64,000 bases of DNA. Origin: Desulfuromonas sp. TF (GTDB taxonomy: Bacteria > Desulfobacterota > Desulfuromonadia > Desulfuromonadales > ATBO01). Numbering within the stretch: the first letter of the stretch is position 1; the number at the start of each line of letters is the position of its first letter. The notes beneath the pieces are model-generated. The model saw only the letters and a list, made by a program, of their open reading frames with translations, was not told where the DNA came from and searched no databases. The stretch is from NCBI RefSeq assembly GCF_000472285.1, contig NZ_KI421424.1:24171-88170 (forward strand), given 5' to 3'. The position numbers were made by a program, and so were the translations under genes. Positions 50,890 through 59,890 of this stretch are shown here, piece by piece.

Positions 50890-51801
50890 ATGCCTTTTCT
50901 CATAGCATTATCCACGATCCTGCTTATTCTGGCACCTGCCGAAGCCCTGGCTTGGGGTATCGGTGTTCACCTGCAGCTCGGCTCACAGATCCTGGGCCGG
51001 CTCCATGAGCTGTCTCCGGCCATGGCGGCCCTGCTGAGCGCCTACCCCCACGATTACCTCTACGGCTGCATCAGCGCCGACATCACCCTGGGGAAAAAAT
51101 TCACCCACCACCTGCAGCACTGCCATTCGTGGCGTCTGGGCAGGAAGGTCCTGGCCGCGGCCCGAACCGACTCCCAGAAGGCCTGTGCCTATGGCTACCT
51201 GGCGCATCTGGCCGCGGACTGCGTGGCCCATTCCTACTTTGTTCCCTTCAAGATGGTGCGCACCTTCAATACGACCCTGCTCCAGCACGCTTACTGGGAG
51301 TTGCGCTTCGAATCGGAAGTTCCGCCGGAAACATGGAAGCTGGCCCGCACCATTGCCAGAAAGGACTTCCGTGAAAACGATGTCATGATGCGCAGTGTCG
51401 TTTCCGATACGATCTTTTCCTTCGACACCAACAAACGCCTCTTCAATTCCCTTCTTCTTCTGAATCGGCTGCAGCAGTGGCAGAAAGTTCTCCGATCTTT
51501 TTCTACAGCATCGAAATGGACCCTCGGCAAAGAAGACCGGGAAGAATATCTCACCCTTGCCGCCCAGAGTTCCTTCAGCGTTCTGGCCGAAATGGAAGAG
51601 AGCCCCTTCTGGAGAGCCGATCCTACAGGAGAGCGGGCCATCAACGCCGCCAAGGTGATACGGAAAAACCTCAACCTGCTCTGGCTGGACGGCAAACTCT
51701 CCGACTACGATGCCGAGGTGATCTTGGCGGAACTCAAACCCCGCTTCCGCGAGGGAATCACCCGCCCCAGGCAGATCCTGGAATTGCTGTCGGAGTTTTA
51801 G
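50890..51801 (+). CDS. Zinc-dependent phospholipase C-like protein
   Basis: A 303-residue secreted protein. Signal peptide (LIALSTILLILAPAEALA, about 3-20) followed by mature WGIGVHLQLG, matching the conserved Trp/His start of the phospholipase C family. Zinc-ligand histidines are likely in HHLQHCHSW, GYLAHLAADCVAHSY and NTTLLQHAYWE. Such deltaproteobacterial members are poorly studied. It is monocistronic. The spacer before it contains the short direct repeats GAGGGGTGAGG. Confidence 0.8.
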   Translation: MPFLIALSTILLILAPAEALAWGIGVHLQLGSQILGRLHELSPAMAALLSAYPHDYLYGCISADITLGKKFTHHLQHCHSWRLGRKVLAAARTDSQKACAYGYLAHLAADCVAHSYFVPFKMVRTFNTTLLQHAYWELRFESEVPPETWKLARTIARKDFRENDVMMRSVVSDTIFSFDTNKRLFNSLLLLNRLQQWQKVLRSFSTASKWTLGKEDREEYLTLAAQSSFSVLAEMEESPFWRADPTGERAINAAKVIRKNLNLLWLDGKLSDYDAEVILAELKPRFREGITRPRQILELLSEF

Positions 51802-51868
51802 AAACGGTAAGGCGTGGGGGGTAAGGAGTTAGGAGTAAAACCGGCAAAATGCTTGTGCGCCTCACTCC

Positions 51869-53077
51869 TCACTCCTCACGATCTTTCCCCCGCATGACGG
51901 CTATCCGATCAAGAAGGATATGGGCGACTTCGTCCTTGGAGAGTTGCGGCAGATCCTCCACGGCGCCGTCGCGATAGAGCAGACGCACGATATTGGTATC
52001 GACATCGAACCCCGCCCCCGCCTGGGTGACATCGTTGGCCACAATGAGGTCGAGATTCTTCTCCACCAGTTTTTTGCGCGCATTCTCCAGAAGGTCCTCC
52101 GTTTCGGCGGCGAACCCGACCAGGATTCTCTCCCCCTTCACCTGGCCGAGTTCAGCCAGGATGTCAGGATTCTTCTGGTAATGCACGGTCATTTCCCTGG
52201 TTTTCTCCTTCTTGATCTTCTCCCGGGAACTCGTCACCGGCCGGTAATCGGCCACCGCGGCCGCCTTGATGACTATGGAGGCATCTTCCATCCAGGCCAT
52301 GGCCGCATCCCGCATCTGGAGCGCGCTGACGACGGCATGGAACTCCACCCCGCAGGGAGGGTTCAGGCAGGTGGGGCCTGCGATAAGGATCACCCTGGCA
52401 CCCCGGTTGCGGGCGGCGCGGGCGATGGCGAACCCCATCTTCCCCGAAGAATAGTTGCTCAGGAAACGAACCGGATCGAGTTCCTCGCGGGTGGGTCCGG
52501 CTGTGACCAGCACGGTCTCGCCGGCCAGGTCCGCATTGCCCAGAAGCCATTCGCTTTCCTCGAAAATCGCCTGGGGGTCGGGAAGTTTTCCTTTTCCCTC
52601 CCATCCGCAGGCGAGAGCCCCGGTGACCGGCTCAAGAAAATGGTAGCCGAGAGCGGAGAGCTTTTCCTCGTTCTGACGATAAAGGGGATTCTCCCACATG
52701 TTGACGTTCATGGCTGGAACGAAGAGTACGCTGGCTTTGGTGGCCATCAACGTGGTGGTAAGCAGGTCGTCGGCGATGCCGGCGGCGACCTTGCCTATAA
52801 CATTGGCGGTCGCCGGTGCCACCACGAAGAGGTCGGCGCGATCGGCAAGGGAAATGTGACCGATCTCCCGCTCCTGATAAAGGCTGAAAAGATCGGTATG
52901 GACCGGGTTTCCTGAAAGGGTCTGGAAGGTCAGAGGAGTGACGAACTCCTGGGCGCTGCGGGTCATGACGACGAATATTTCGGCGCCTGCCTTGACATAG
53001 AGCCGCAGCAGTTCCACCGCCTTGTAGGCCGCGATGCCGCCGCAGACCCCGAGTACGATCTTTTTGCCTTTTAACAT
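51869..53077 (-). CDS. coaBC: Bifunctional CoaBC (phosphopantothenoylcysteine synthase/decarboxylase)
   Basis: A 402-residue enzyme making 4'-phosphopantetheine for coenzyme A. The start ATG at 53077 (MLKGKKIVLGVCGGIAAYK) is used; the upstream in-frame codons lie in a repeat. Decarboxylase half: active His in IGHISLADRAD, FMN part PATANVIGK, PAMNVNMW, and ACGWEGKGKLPDP. Synthetase half from about 190: VTAGPTREELDPVRFLSNYSSGKMGFA, and KKEKTREMTVHYQKNPDIL. Coupled in direction with the downstream run of genes. Confidence 0.95.
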   Translation of the reverse strand: MLKGKKIVLGVCGGIAAYKAVELLRLYVKAGAEIFVVMTRSAQEFVTPLTFQTLSGNPVHTDLFSLYQEREIGHISLADRADLFVVAPATANVIGKVAAGIADDLLTTTLMATKASVLFVPAMNVNMWENPLYRQNEEKLSALGYHFLEPVTGALACGWEGKGKLPDPQAIFEESEWLLGNADLAGETVLVTAGPTREELDPVRFLSNYSSGKMGFAIARAARNRGARVILIAGPTCLNPPCGVEFHAVVSALQMRDAAMAWMEDASIVIKAAAVADYRPVTSSREKIKKEKTREMTVHYQKNPDILAELGQVKGERILVGFAAETEDLLENARKKLVEKNLDLIVANDVTQAGAGFDVDTNIVRLLYRDGAVEDLPQLSKDEVAHILLDRIAVMRGKDREE

Positions 53078-53092
53078 AAAAACCTCGTCATT

Positions 53093-53146
53093 CGTCATTG
53101 GTCATTTGTCATTTGTTTTAAAACCAAGGACTAATGACCAATGACG
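53093..53146. repeat. Perfect inverted repeat between coaBC and the MBL gene
   Basis: Arms CGTCATTGGTCATT (53093-53106) and AATGACCAATGACG (53133-53146), 14 of 14 pairing, with a 26-base AT-rich loop. It contains partial tandem TCATTTGTCATT. It resembles other short repeat spacers in the window. Confidence 0.8.
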
Positions 53147-53158
53147 GTTTCACGACTT

Positions 53159-53776
53159 TCATAAAAACGGATTCACCGCCTTTTCTCTTCCGATGGTGGT
53201 GTCCGGGCCGTGACCGGGGTGGACCACCGTGTCGTCCGGCAGAACCAGCAGGCGGCTGCGGATTCCCTCGATCAGGGTGTTGTGATCTCCGCCGGGAAGA
53301 TCGGTTCGTCCGATCGAAGCGGCAAAGAGCGCGTCTCCCGAAAAGAGATGGCCTTCGGCCAGCAGGCAGATCCCCCCCGGTGAGTGCCCCGGAACATGGA
53401 TGACCTCCAGTTCCAAATCGCCGAGGGGAAGTTTTTCGCCGTCTTCCAGCGTGCGGGAGGGCTCGGGCGAGGGGACGGCAGGCAGCCCGTAAGCGGCGGC
53501 ATGATCCGCCGCCCGGCGCAGCAGGGGAAGGTCCCCTTCATGGATGAGGAGCTGCGCTCCCGTGCGCTCCACCAGCAGCTGGTTACCTCCGAGATGATCG
53601 AAGTGCCCGTGGGTGTTGATAATCATCTCCAGGTGCAGCCCGGCGCCTTCGATCACTTTCAGAATGCGTTCGCCGTCGCCGCCGGGATCGATCACTGCCG
53701 CCTTGCGGGTCTTTTCGCACGCCGCGATGAAACAGTTGACCTGCAGCGGCCCCACCATCAGTGTTTTGATCAGCAT
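53159..53776 (-). CDS. MBL-fold hydrolase (glyoxalase II-like)
   Basis: A 205-residue metallo-beta-lactamase-fold protein. The metal motif THGHFDHLGG (HxHxDH), the second ligand GHSPGGICLL, DALFAASIGRTDLPGG with the bridging Asp, and HPGHGPDTTIGREKAVNPFL. Short form like YcbL, lacking the glutathione-binding domain. It is 2 bases after the YhaM-like gene, in one run. Confidence 0.9.
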   Translation of the reverse strand: MLIKTLMVGPLQVNCFIAACEKTRKAAVIDPGGDGERILKVIEGAGLHLEMIINTHGHFDHLGGNQLLVERTGAQLLIHEGDLPLLRRAADHAAAYGLPAVPSPEPSRTLEDGEKLPLGDLELEVIHVPGHSPGGICLLAEGHLFSGDALFAASIGRTDLPGGDHNTLIEGIRSRLLVLPDDTVVHPGHGPDTTIGREKAVNPFL

Positions 53777-53778
53777 GC

Positions 53779-54897
53779 CTATTCCTCCTCGTCCACGGCA
53801 AAGAGATCGAGACTCTTCCCCTTGAGCTGATCGCCCAGAGTGAAGCCGAAGGGCTTTTTTCGATCCTTTTCCACCGGCTTCTCCGCCGCCGGACGAACCG
53901 CCGGCGACGGAGAAGGAGGCGGGGCGGATTCTTTCTCTTTGCGCCCTGGTACGGAGTTTTTGAAAAAATAGCGGTCATACAGGCGGTGGTAGGCGGTCCA
54001 GGGCGATTCGCTGTCCGGCTCCTTTTCGATATGCGTCCGAACCCCGTTGATTTTGGAATCCAGATCGTCGAGGAAGTTGAGGATAACCGCCTCCATGGTT
54101 TTCGGGCGTTTGGGAGAGCCGTATTCGTACTGTCCATGGTGGGAAAGGAGCAGATGCTTGAGCTGGATGCCCAGTTCCGGGGGAAAATCCTGGAGCGTAC
54201 CGATTTTCTCCGTGATCATCTCCACCCCCATGACGATATGCCCCAGGAGTTTTCCCTCATCGGTGTAATCGAAGCTGCGCTGGTAGCACAGTTCCGAGAC
54301 CTTACCGATGTCGTGCAGAAGGGCGCCGGTGACGAGCAGGTCGCGGTAAATGCCCGGATAACGCCGGCTGATGTCGTCGGCAAGGGACGCCACCGCCAGG
54401 GAATGCTCCAGCAGTCCGCCGAGGTAGACGTGATGCATCGCCTTGGCGGCCGGAGCGATGCTGTAACTGCGCCGGAAAGATTCATCGTTCCAGAAGGCCT
54501 CCAAGAGGGACTTGAGGTGGGGATCGCTCATTCCGTCGATCACCGAGCGCAGCTCCCCAAGCAGCTCTTCAGCACTGCGGCCGGCAACGGGAAGGAAATC
54601 GGAGAGATCGACCGCCTGATCATCCATGGGCGACAGATCCTGCACGATCAGCTGCATCTTGCCCATATAGACGCTGGTTTTCCCCTGAACGCGGATGAAG
54701 TCGTCCTTGTCGAAACGGTCGGCGAACTCGTCCACCCGGTCCCACACACGCCCTTCCACCTCGCCGGTGCGGTCCATCAGCTTGAGGGTCATGTAGGGCT
54801 TGCCGTTTTTGGCCATGGCCATGATCTTGTCACGGACCAGAAAAGGGCTGTCCACCCAGTCCCGCTCACGTATCTGTTCCACAAAAATCTTTTTCAC
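53779..54897 (-). CDS. YhaM-like 3'-5' exonuclease (OB-fold + HD domain)
   Basis: A 372-residue protein. An N-terminal OB-fold (GKPYMTLKLMDRTGEVEGRVWD, DFIRVQGKTSVYMGKMQLIV). The HD domain follows: HHVYLGGLLEHSLAVAS and GALLHDIGKVSEL, with further HLLLSHHGQYEYGSPKRPKTMEA. Homologues are 3'-5' exonucleases of RNA/DNA. About 60 residues at the C-terminus are low in complexity (PPPSPSPAVRPAAEKP). Confidence 0.88.
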   Translation of the reverse strand: MKKIFVEQIRERDWVDSPFLVRDKIMAMAKNGKPYMTLKLMDRTGEVEGRVWDRVDEFADRFDKDDFIRVQGKTSVYMGKMQLIVQDLSPMDDQAVDLSDFLPVAGRSAEELLGELRSVIDGMSDPHLKSLLEAFWNDESFRRSYSIAPAAKAMHHVYLGGLLEHSLAVASLADDISRRYPGIYRDLLVTGALLHDIGKVSELCYQRSFDYTDEGKLLGHIVMGVEMITEKIGTLQDFPPELGIQLKHLLLSHHGQYEYGSPKRPKTMEAVILNFLDDLDSKINGVRTHIEKEPDSESPWTAYHRLYDRYFFKNSVPGRKEKESAPPPSPSPAVRPAAEKPVEKDRKKPFGFTLGDQLKGKSLDLFAVDEEE

Positions 54898-54900
54898 CAG

Positions 54901-56487
54901 CTACTCCTGTTTTCCCGCTATTATCGCAATCTGTTCGGCGATCCGCAATCCATCGAGCGCCGCACTCATGATCCCGCCGGCGTAGCCCGCCCCTTCTCCC
55001 GCCGGATAGAGGCCGGGGTGGGAAACGGACTGACCGTTCTCTCCGCGAAGGATACGCAGCGGAGCCGAGGTGCGGGTCTCTACCCCGGTGAGGGTCGCCT
55101 CGGCGGTGAGGAAGCCGCGCATGCGCCTCTCGAACTGCGGCAGGGCTCGTCGCAGGGCGTCGCTGACGAAGGTGGGCAGCACCTCGGCCAGGTCAGCTTC
55201 TGTTACTCCGGGGCGGGCGGTGGAAGCTATCGGGCCTCCTCCGCGACCCAAAAAAGCCATCAGATTCTGGGCCGGAGCCCTGTAATCGCCGCCTCCGGTC
55301 CGAAAGGCCGCCTCTTCCCATAAGCGCTGAAAACGGACTCCCGCCAGTGGGTCATCTCCATCGAAATCGGATCGCCGCACCGTCGCCACCAGAGCGCTGT
55401 TCGAGCGGTCGCCTCCCCTCCTCTGATGGCTCATGCCGTTGACCACCACCCCTCCGGCCTCCGAAGAAGCTATCACGACCTCTCCGCCGGGGCACATGCA
55501 GAAGGAATAGATACCACGGCCGCTGACCGGGTCGTTGTACGTCAGGGCGTACTCGGCCGCGGGGAGACTGGGATGACAGGGGTGACCGTACTGGATGGAA
55601 TTGATCAGCTCAGCCGGATGCTCCACCCGCAGCCCCACGGCAAAGGGTTTGCCCTCCAGGCGCACTCCCGCGGCGTGAAGCATCCGGTAGGTGTCCCGGG
55701 CGCTGTGCCCGGGCGCCAGAACCAGGCTGTCGCAGGCGAATTCCCCGCCATCGTCCATGACTCCTGCACAGATCCGGCCGCCGGCCGTCTCCAGTCCCGC
55801 AAGCTTCGCCCGATAGCGGATGTCCACTCCCAGGCGCAGAAGCTCAAGGCGAAAGTTGATCAGCACCTGCCGCAGTCGGTCGGTCCCCACGTGGGGCTTG
55901 GCCTGTATCAGGATCTCTTCCGGGGCACCGAAATCGACCAGATGCTGCAGCACCAGTCGCGTCCACGGATGATTCACGCGGGTGGTCAGCTTGCCGTCGG
56001 AAAACGTTCCCGCCCCGCCTTCGCCGAACTGGACGTTGCTTTCGGGATCGAGTCCTCCTCCGGACCAGAAGCGCCCCACATCCCCGACGCGGTCCTCAAC
56101 GGGACGACCGCGTTCGACCAGAGCCACCGGAAGGCCGTACTGCGCCAGACGCAAGGCGGCAAACAGGCCGGCAGGACCCATACCCGCCACCAGCACCCGG
56201 TGCCCGCCGGTGAGCGGGGCGACAACGGGAAGATCCGGCGTAACGGAAGATTCCAGATTGCGGTTGCCGCGGTTGCGTCGGAGGATTTCCCCCTCGTCGG
56301 CGGCTGAGAATTCCACCGTGTAGATCCTGAGCACCCGCGGCTTCTTGCGTGCGTCGATCCCCCGGCGCACGATCCGCCAATCCTTCAGTTCCCCCGGCTT
56401 CAGTCCCAGTTCCCGGGCGATAATGTCCGGCAAAAAGGTTTCATCCTGCTCCAGGGATAAAGGCACTTCCCGCAATCTCAGGGGCAT
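54901..56487 (-). CDS. FAD-dependent oxidoreductase (COG2509-like)
   Basis: A 528-residue flavoprotein. ATG at 56487 follows GGAGG with 9-base spacing. The N-terminus (about 1-90) is a separate small alpha/beta domain (RLREVPLSLEQDETFLPDII). Then the FAD motif VLVAGMGPAGLFAALRLAQYGLPVALVERG (about residues 100-129), VQFGEGGAGTFSDGKLTTR, and the C-terminal GLYPAGEGAGYAGGIMSAALDGL. This is typical of uncharacterised dehydrogenases of the FAD-dependent type. The substrate is not known. Confidence 0.88.
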   Translation of the reverse strand: MPLRLREVPLSLEQDETFLPDIIARELGLKPGELKDWRIVRRGIDARKKPRVLRIYTVEFSAADEGEILRRNRGNRNLESSVTPDLPVVAPLTGGHRVLVAGMGPAGLFAALRLAQYGLPVALVERGRPVEDRVGDVGRFWSGGGLDPESNVQFGEGGAGTFSDGKLTTRVNHPWTRLVLQHLVDFGAPEEILIQAKPHVGTDRLRQVLINFRLELLRLGVDIRYRAKLAGLETAGGRICAGVMDDGGEFACDSLVLAPGHSARDTYRMLHAAGVRLEGKPFAVGLRVEHPAELINSIQYGHPCHPSLPAAEYALTYNDPVSGRGIYSFCMCPGGEVVIASSEAGGVVVNGMSHQRRGGDRSNSALVATVRRSDFDGDDPLAGVRFQRLWEEAAFRTGGGDYRAPAQNLMAFLGRGGGPIASTARPGVTEADLAEVLPTFVSDALRRALPQFERRMRGFLTAEATLTGVETRTSAPLRILRGENGQSVSHPGLYPAGEGAGYAGGIMSAALDGLRIAEQIAIIAGKQE

Positions 56488-56560
56488 GCTGAAGGACCTC
56501 CGCACCGCACCGATTCCAGGAACCCGCGGACGCGCCTGTGCTTCATCTCGCGATTCTTTC

Positions 56561-57724
56561 TCACGTCATCGGCAACTGGAGATGGAAAACCGTCCCCTTG
56601 CCTTCGACACTGTCAACGGATATGCGGCCGCTGTATGTTTTGACGATCCGCAGAACCACGGACAGGCCGAAACCCGTTCCCTTGGTCTTGGTGGTGAAGA
56701 AGGGGTCGAAGATCCGCTTGAGGTTTTGCTGAGGGATTCCTCCACCCGTGTCGGAGACCGAAATAAAGATCGTTCCTTCGTCGTGGGAGAGGCGGATGCC
56801 AAGCTTTCCCCCCTCCTGCATCTCATAGAGAGAATTGACGAACAGATTACTGAAGATCTGCTCGATCTCGGCAGCATCAGCCAGAATTGGCGGCGGCACG
56901 GACACATAATTCTTTTCCACCCGGACCTTCTGCGCCAACGCCAATGCCTCGAATCCAGACAGGACATGATCGATGACATCGGCGATGCACACCGGCTTGA
57001 GTTCGAAGCGGGGCCGTTTGCTGGCCTCCAGCAGTTTGACCAGAAGGTCGTCAATACGGTCGACCTCCTTCATGATCTTGGCGGCATAGGAGGACTTCTC
57101 GGGATCATCGGTCAGTCCCGACTGCAGGATCTGGGCGAAAAGGTTGATCGAATTCAAAGGGTTTCGAATCTCGTGCGCCATTCCGGCAGAAAGATGCCCT
57201 AGAGCGGCCAGCTTTTCCGCCTGAACGATCTCGGCATGCGCCCGCTCAAGTTCGCGGCTCTTTTGTTCCACCCGACGGGCCAGCTCCTGATTCCATTGCT
57301 CGATCTCGTGCAGGAGCCGTTCCCGTTCTTCGCGCAGTTCCTTGTTATGCAGTTCAATGCGCCGGATTCGCAGAACGTTGTCGATGCGTTCGATCAGGTC
57401 CTGATTGCTGAAGGGCTTGAGAATGTAATCGGATGCACCCGCTTTCATCAGCTCAACAGCGATTTCCTCACTCCCCTTGCCGGTAAACATGATAACGTAG
57501 GTCGAAGGAAAACGCTCTCGAATTCTCCGCAGAGCCGTCATTCCGTCCATCCCCGGCATCATGTAGTCGAGCAGCACAACGGCCGGGGTTTCCCGTTCCA
57601 CGATTTCCAGCCCCTTGGCACCGCTTTCGGCGGTCAGGACTTCATAGCCGTTGCTGCGCAATACCATGGAAGTGAGTTCAAGGATGATCTTCTCATCATC
57701 CACCACCAGTATCCGATCAGTCAT
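56561..57724 (-). CDS. Receiver-histidine kinase (hybrid, receiver first)
   Basis: A 387-residue cytoplasmic protein: receiver (1-120, VVDDEKI, LLDYMMPGMDG, LKPFSNQD), then a coiled-coil linker (REERERLLHEIEQWNQEL), HisKA with GHLSAGMAHEIRNPLNSIN, and ATPase (NLFVNSLYEMQEGG and GTGFGLSVVLRIVKTYSG). No membrane segment. Start ATG 57724 (MTDRILVVDDE). The receiver at the N-terminus suggests input from another kinase. Confidence 0.9.
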   Translation of the reverse strand: MTDRILVVDDEKIILELTSMVLRSNGYEVLTAESGAKGLEIVERETPAVVLLDYMMPGMDGMTALRRIRERFPSTYVIMFTGKGSEEIAVELMKAGASDYILKPFSNQDLIERIDNVLRIRRIELHNKELREERERLLHEIEQWNQELARRVEQKSRELERAHAEIVQAEKLAALGHLSAGMAHEIRNPLNSINLFAQILQSGLTDDPEKSSYAAKIMKEVDRIDDLLVKLLEASKRPRFELKPVCIADVIDHVLSGFEALALAQKVRVEKNYVSVPPPILADAAEIEQIFSNLFVNSLYEMQEGGKLGIRLSHDEGTIFISVSDTGGGIPQQNLKRIFDPFFTTKTKGTGFGLSVVLRIVKTYSGRISVDSVEGKGTVFHLQLPMT

Positions 57725-57829
57725 ATCTCCCAATCCGCACTCGTTAATTTCTCACAAGCGGAGGGTAGCATAACCCCAACCGCCCCCCTTTGACAAGGGC
57801 AATTACCCTGGCGCCAAGGGTACCAAAAA

Positions 57830-57861
57830 AAGGAAAGGCAGCGCCATGTCTGCCTTTCCTT
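57830..57861 (-). terminator. Intrinsic terminator after the universal stress protein gene
   Basis: Perfect 12-bp arms AAGGAAAGGCAG and CTGCCTTTCCTT around an 8-base loop, with an A run on the left (a T run leftward). About 35 bases after the stop at 57896. Confidence 0.8.
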
Positions 57862-57895
57862 GTCATCCTCCCACTTAGTTTTTCAGCTTCCGTCC

Positions 57896-58345
57896 CTACT
57901 CCTGCTGGTAGCGGATGGTCATTACCGGAATGGGCGACTTGCGCACGACCTTCTCGGCGGTGCTCCCGAACAACACATGATCCAGACCCGTTCGTCCGTG
58001 GGTTCCCAGGATGATGAGATCGGCCGATTCCTCGACCGCTTTCTTGATAATTTCGTCAAAGGGGATGCCGGGTATGATAAAGGTTTCGTAGTTGTCGTAG
58101 TCGCGAATGTGGGTGCGGCAGAATTTTTCCATCATCTTCTGAGCCCCTTCCTCGATCTCCTCCTCCAGCTTCTCGAAGGAGATATGGGGCACATAGAATC
58201 CCCGAAGATCGACAGGTTCATTGATGATGTGAATGATCAACAGTCGACTGTTGAATTTTTTGGCGAGGGAGAGCGCGTACCGGAAAGCAAAATCCGAACT
58301 CTCTGAAAAATCCGTGGCAAACAAGATTGCGTTGAAGTCTTTCAT
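57896..58345 (-). CDS. Universal stress protein (UspA family)
   Basis: A 149-residue cytoplasmic protein. ILFATDFSESSDFAFRYAL at the N-terminus and the ATP-binding LGTHGRTGLDHVLFGSTAEKVVRKSPIPVM near the C-terminus (G-2x-G-9x-G). In the same direction as and 34 bases after the free receiver gene. Stress-induced factor in other bacteria. Confidence 0.92.
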   Translation of the reverse strand: MKDFNAILFATDFSESSDFAFRYALSLAKKFNSRLLIIHIINEPVDLRGFYVPHISFEKLEEEIEEGAQKMMEKFCRTHIRDYDNYETFIIPGIPFDEIIKKAVEESADLIILGTHGRTGLDHVLFGSTAEKVVRKSPIPVMTIRYQQE

Positions 58346-58379
58346 TGCTCCTCCCCGCTCGATTGGGTGACAGATCTTC

Positions 58380-58772
58380 TCAAGAGGCGCTTGCCGATAT
58401 GGAATTGCCGCCTATTTTTTTCATGACCGACTTGAGTTCATCCAGCCTCACGGGCTTATGGATATATTCGAAAGCACCGAGATTCATCGCTTCAAGATAG
58501 GATTCGACACCGCCGTAAGCTGTAATCATGATGACGTGAGTGCTCGGATAATGCCGATTGAGCTCACGCAGGAAAGTCAGACCGTTCATCTCAGGCATAT
58601 TGATGTCGCTGATGACGAGGTTGACTTTTTTGTGCCGCAAAAAATCCAGGGCTTCATGTCCGTTGGCCACGCTGGCAACATCGTAACCTTCCTGGGAGAG
58701 AAGCTTGCTCAGGCCGATTCGGGCATTTTCCTCGTCATCCACGACCAGTATGTTCTTGATTGTTTGACTCAA
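58380..58772 (-). CDS. Single-domain response regulator
   Basis: A 130-residue receiver. The start is TTG at 58770-58772, the first codon that gives the normal receiver N-terminus (SQTIKNILVVDDEENARIG). Acidic pair DD, phosphorylated Asp in LVISDINMPEMNG, Thr in MITAYG, Lys in HKPVRL. The upstream 254-base gap (58773-59026) has no clear gene. Partner kinase is not adjacent. Confidence 0.85.
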   Translation of the reverse strand: MSQTIKNILVVDDEENARIGLSKLLSQEGYDVASVANGHEALDFLRHKKVNLVISDINMPEMNGLTFLRELNRHYPSTHVIMITAYGGVESYLEAMNLGAFEYIHKPVRLDELKSVMKKIGGNSISASAS

Positions 58773-59026
58773 AGCAAAAAGACTCCTCGCAATATTTCCT
58801 GGAAGTCTACCATGCGGCCAACGGCTGTCAAGCTGAGACCCTACCTGGTCCAACCAAAAACAGTAGAGATTCCGGTGGCTTGAAAAATTTAGCGCGTAAA
58901 ATTTTACAACGAGTCTGGAGCACGGGATTTTGGGGGATACGGAACGGAAAAGACCGGAGAATTTTCTCGCCTTTGCTGCAGAGCAAGCAAGGCTCATCCC
59001 TGGGAACCGCCGGGAACATTCGTCAT

Positions 59027-59878
59027 TTAACGAGGGAAAGAATGCGGTGTAATTTCCCGATCGCCTTTTTTCTGCCATTGCAGCAGAAGGCGTCGAACCA
59101 GGGAGGAGAAATGTTCCGCTCCCCGTCTGCCAGCTTCTAGAACCTCGGCATGACTCAGGGGGGATGTCGCCAGACCGGCCGCCGCATTGGAAACAAAGGA
59201 GAGACCCGCCACCTCCATTCCGAGGTATTTACCCATGATGGCCTCGGGAACCGTCGACATGGAAACAGCGTCGGCGCCAAGCCGCTGCAGCATACGGATT
59301 TCTGCCGGGGTTTCGTAGGAAGGTCCCGGCAGTGCAGCCAGAATACCCTGGTGCAGACCGATTCCCCGACTCCGGGCATAGTTCAGAAGGGCAGGAAAAA
59401 AAGACAGATCATAGAGGCGGGTAAGATCGACAAAAGGGTTTTCAGTGCGCCCGCGCAAGGGGTTGTCGCCAAGAAGGTTGAGGTGATCGGCGATAACCAT
59501 GAAATCTCCGGCTCGATACCTGTCATTGATTCCGCCTACGGCATTGGTGAGGAGCAGCCGTCCGCAGCCGAGAAAATGAGCCAGACGGACGGAAGCCGTC
59601 ACCTGGCGGGCGTCATACCCCTCGTAGATATGGTGCCGTCCATTGAACAGCAGCACCCGCCATCCATCCAGGATCCCGGCTGCCAGAGACCCGGCATGAC
59701 CGGGAACGGTCGCCGGGGGGAAACACGGGAGATTCCGGAAAGGGATCGAAACGACGGCTTCAACCTCATCAGCCAGTGCTCCCAGCCCCGAACCGAGAAC
59801 GATCGCCAGTTCAAATCCTTCGCCTCCGGTCATCCGGTGGACAACATCTCCGGCTTCTGCAATATTCTTTTCAACCAT
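59027..59878 (-). CDS. Purine-nucleoside phosphorylase
   Basis: A 283-residue enzyme that splits purine nucleosides with phosphate. Conserved: LGSGLGALADEV (phosphate loop), PATVPGHAGSLAAGIL, GRHHIYEGY, LLTNAVGGIN, GPSYETPAEIRMLQRLGADAVSMSTVPE and VSNAAAG. Typical of the trimeric family. Follows the zinc-ribbon receiver gene after 12 bases; the methylthioadenosine phosphorylase lies further upstream in the same run. Confidence 0.93.
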   Translation of the reverse strand: MVEKNIAEAGDVVHRMTGGEGFELAIVLGSGLGALADEVEAVVSIPFRNLPCFPPATVPGHAGSLAAGILDGWRVLLFNGRHHIYEGYDARQVTASVRLAHFLGCGRLLLTNAVGGINDRYRAGDFMVIADHLNLLGDNPLRGRTENPFVDLTRLYDLSFFPALLNYARSRGIGLHQGILAALPGPSYETPAEIRMLQRLGADAVSMSTVPEAIMGKYLGMEVAGLSFVSNAAAGLATSPLSHAEVLEAGRRGAEHFSSLVRRLLLQWQKKGDREITPHSFPR

Positions 59879-59890
59879 ATTCTAAAAGAA

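Noticed and set aside
53986..55323. 445-codon plus-strand frame
   Set aside because: Antisense to the YhaM-like and FAD oxidoreductase genes, which have firm motifs.
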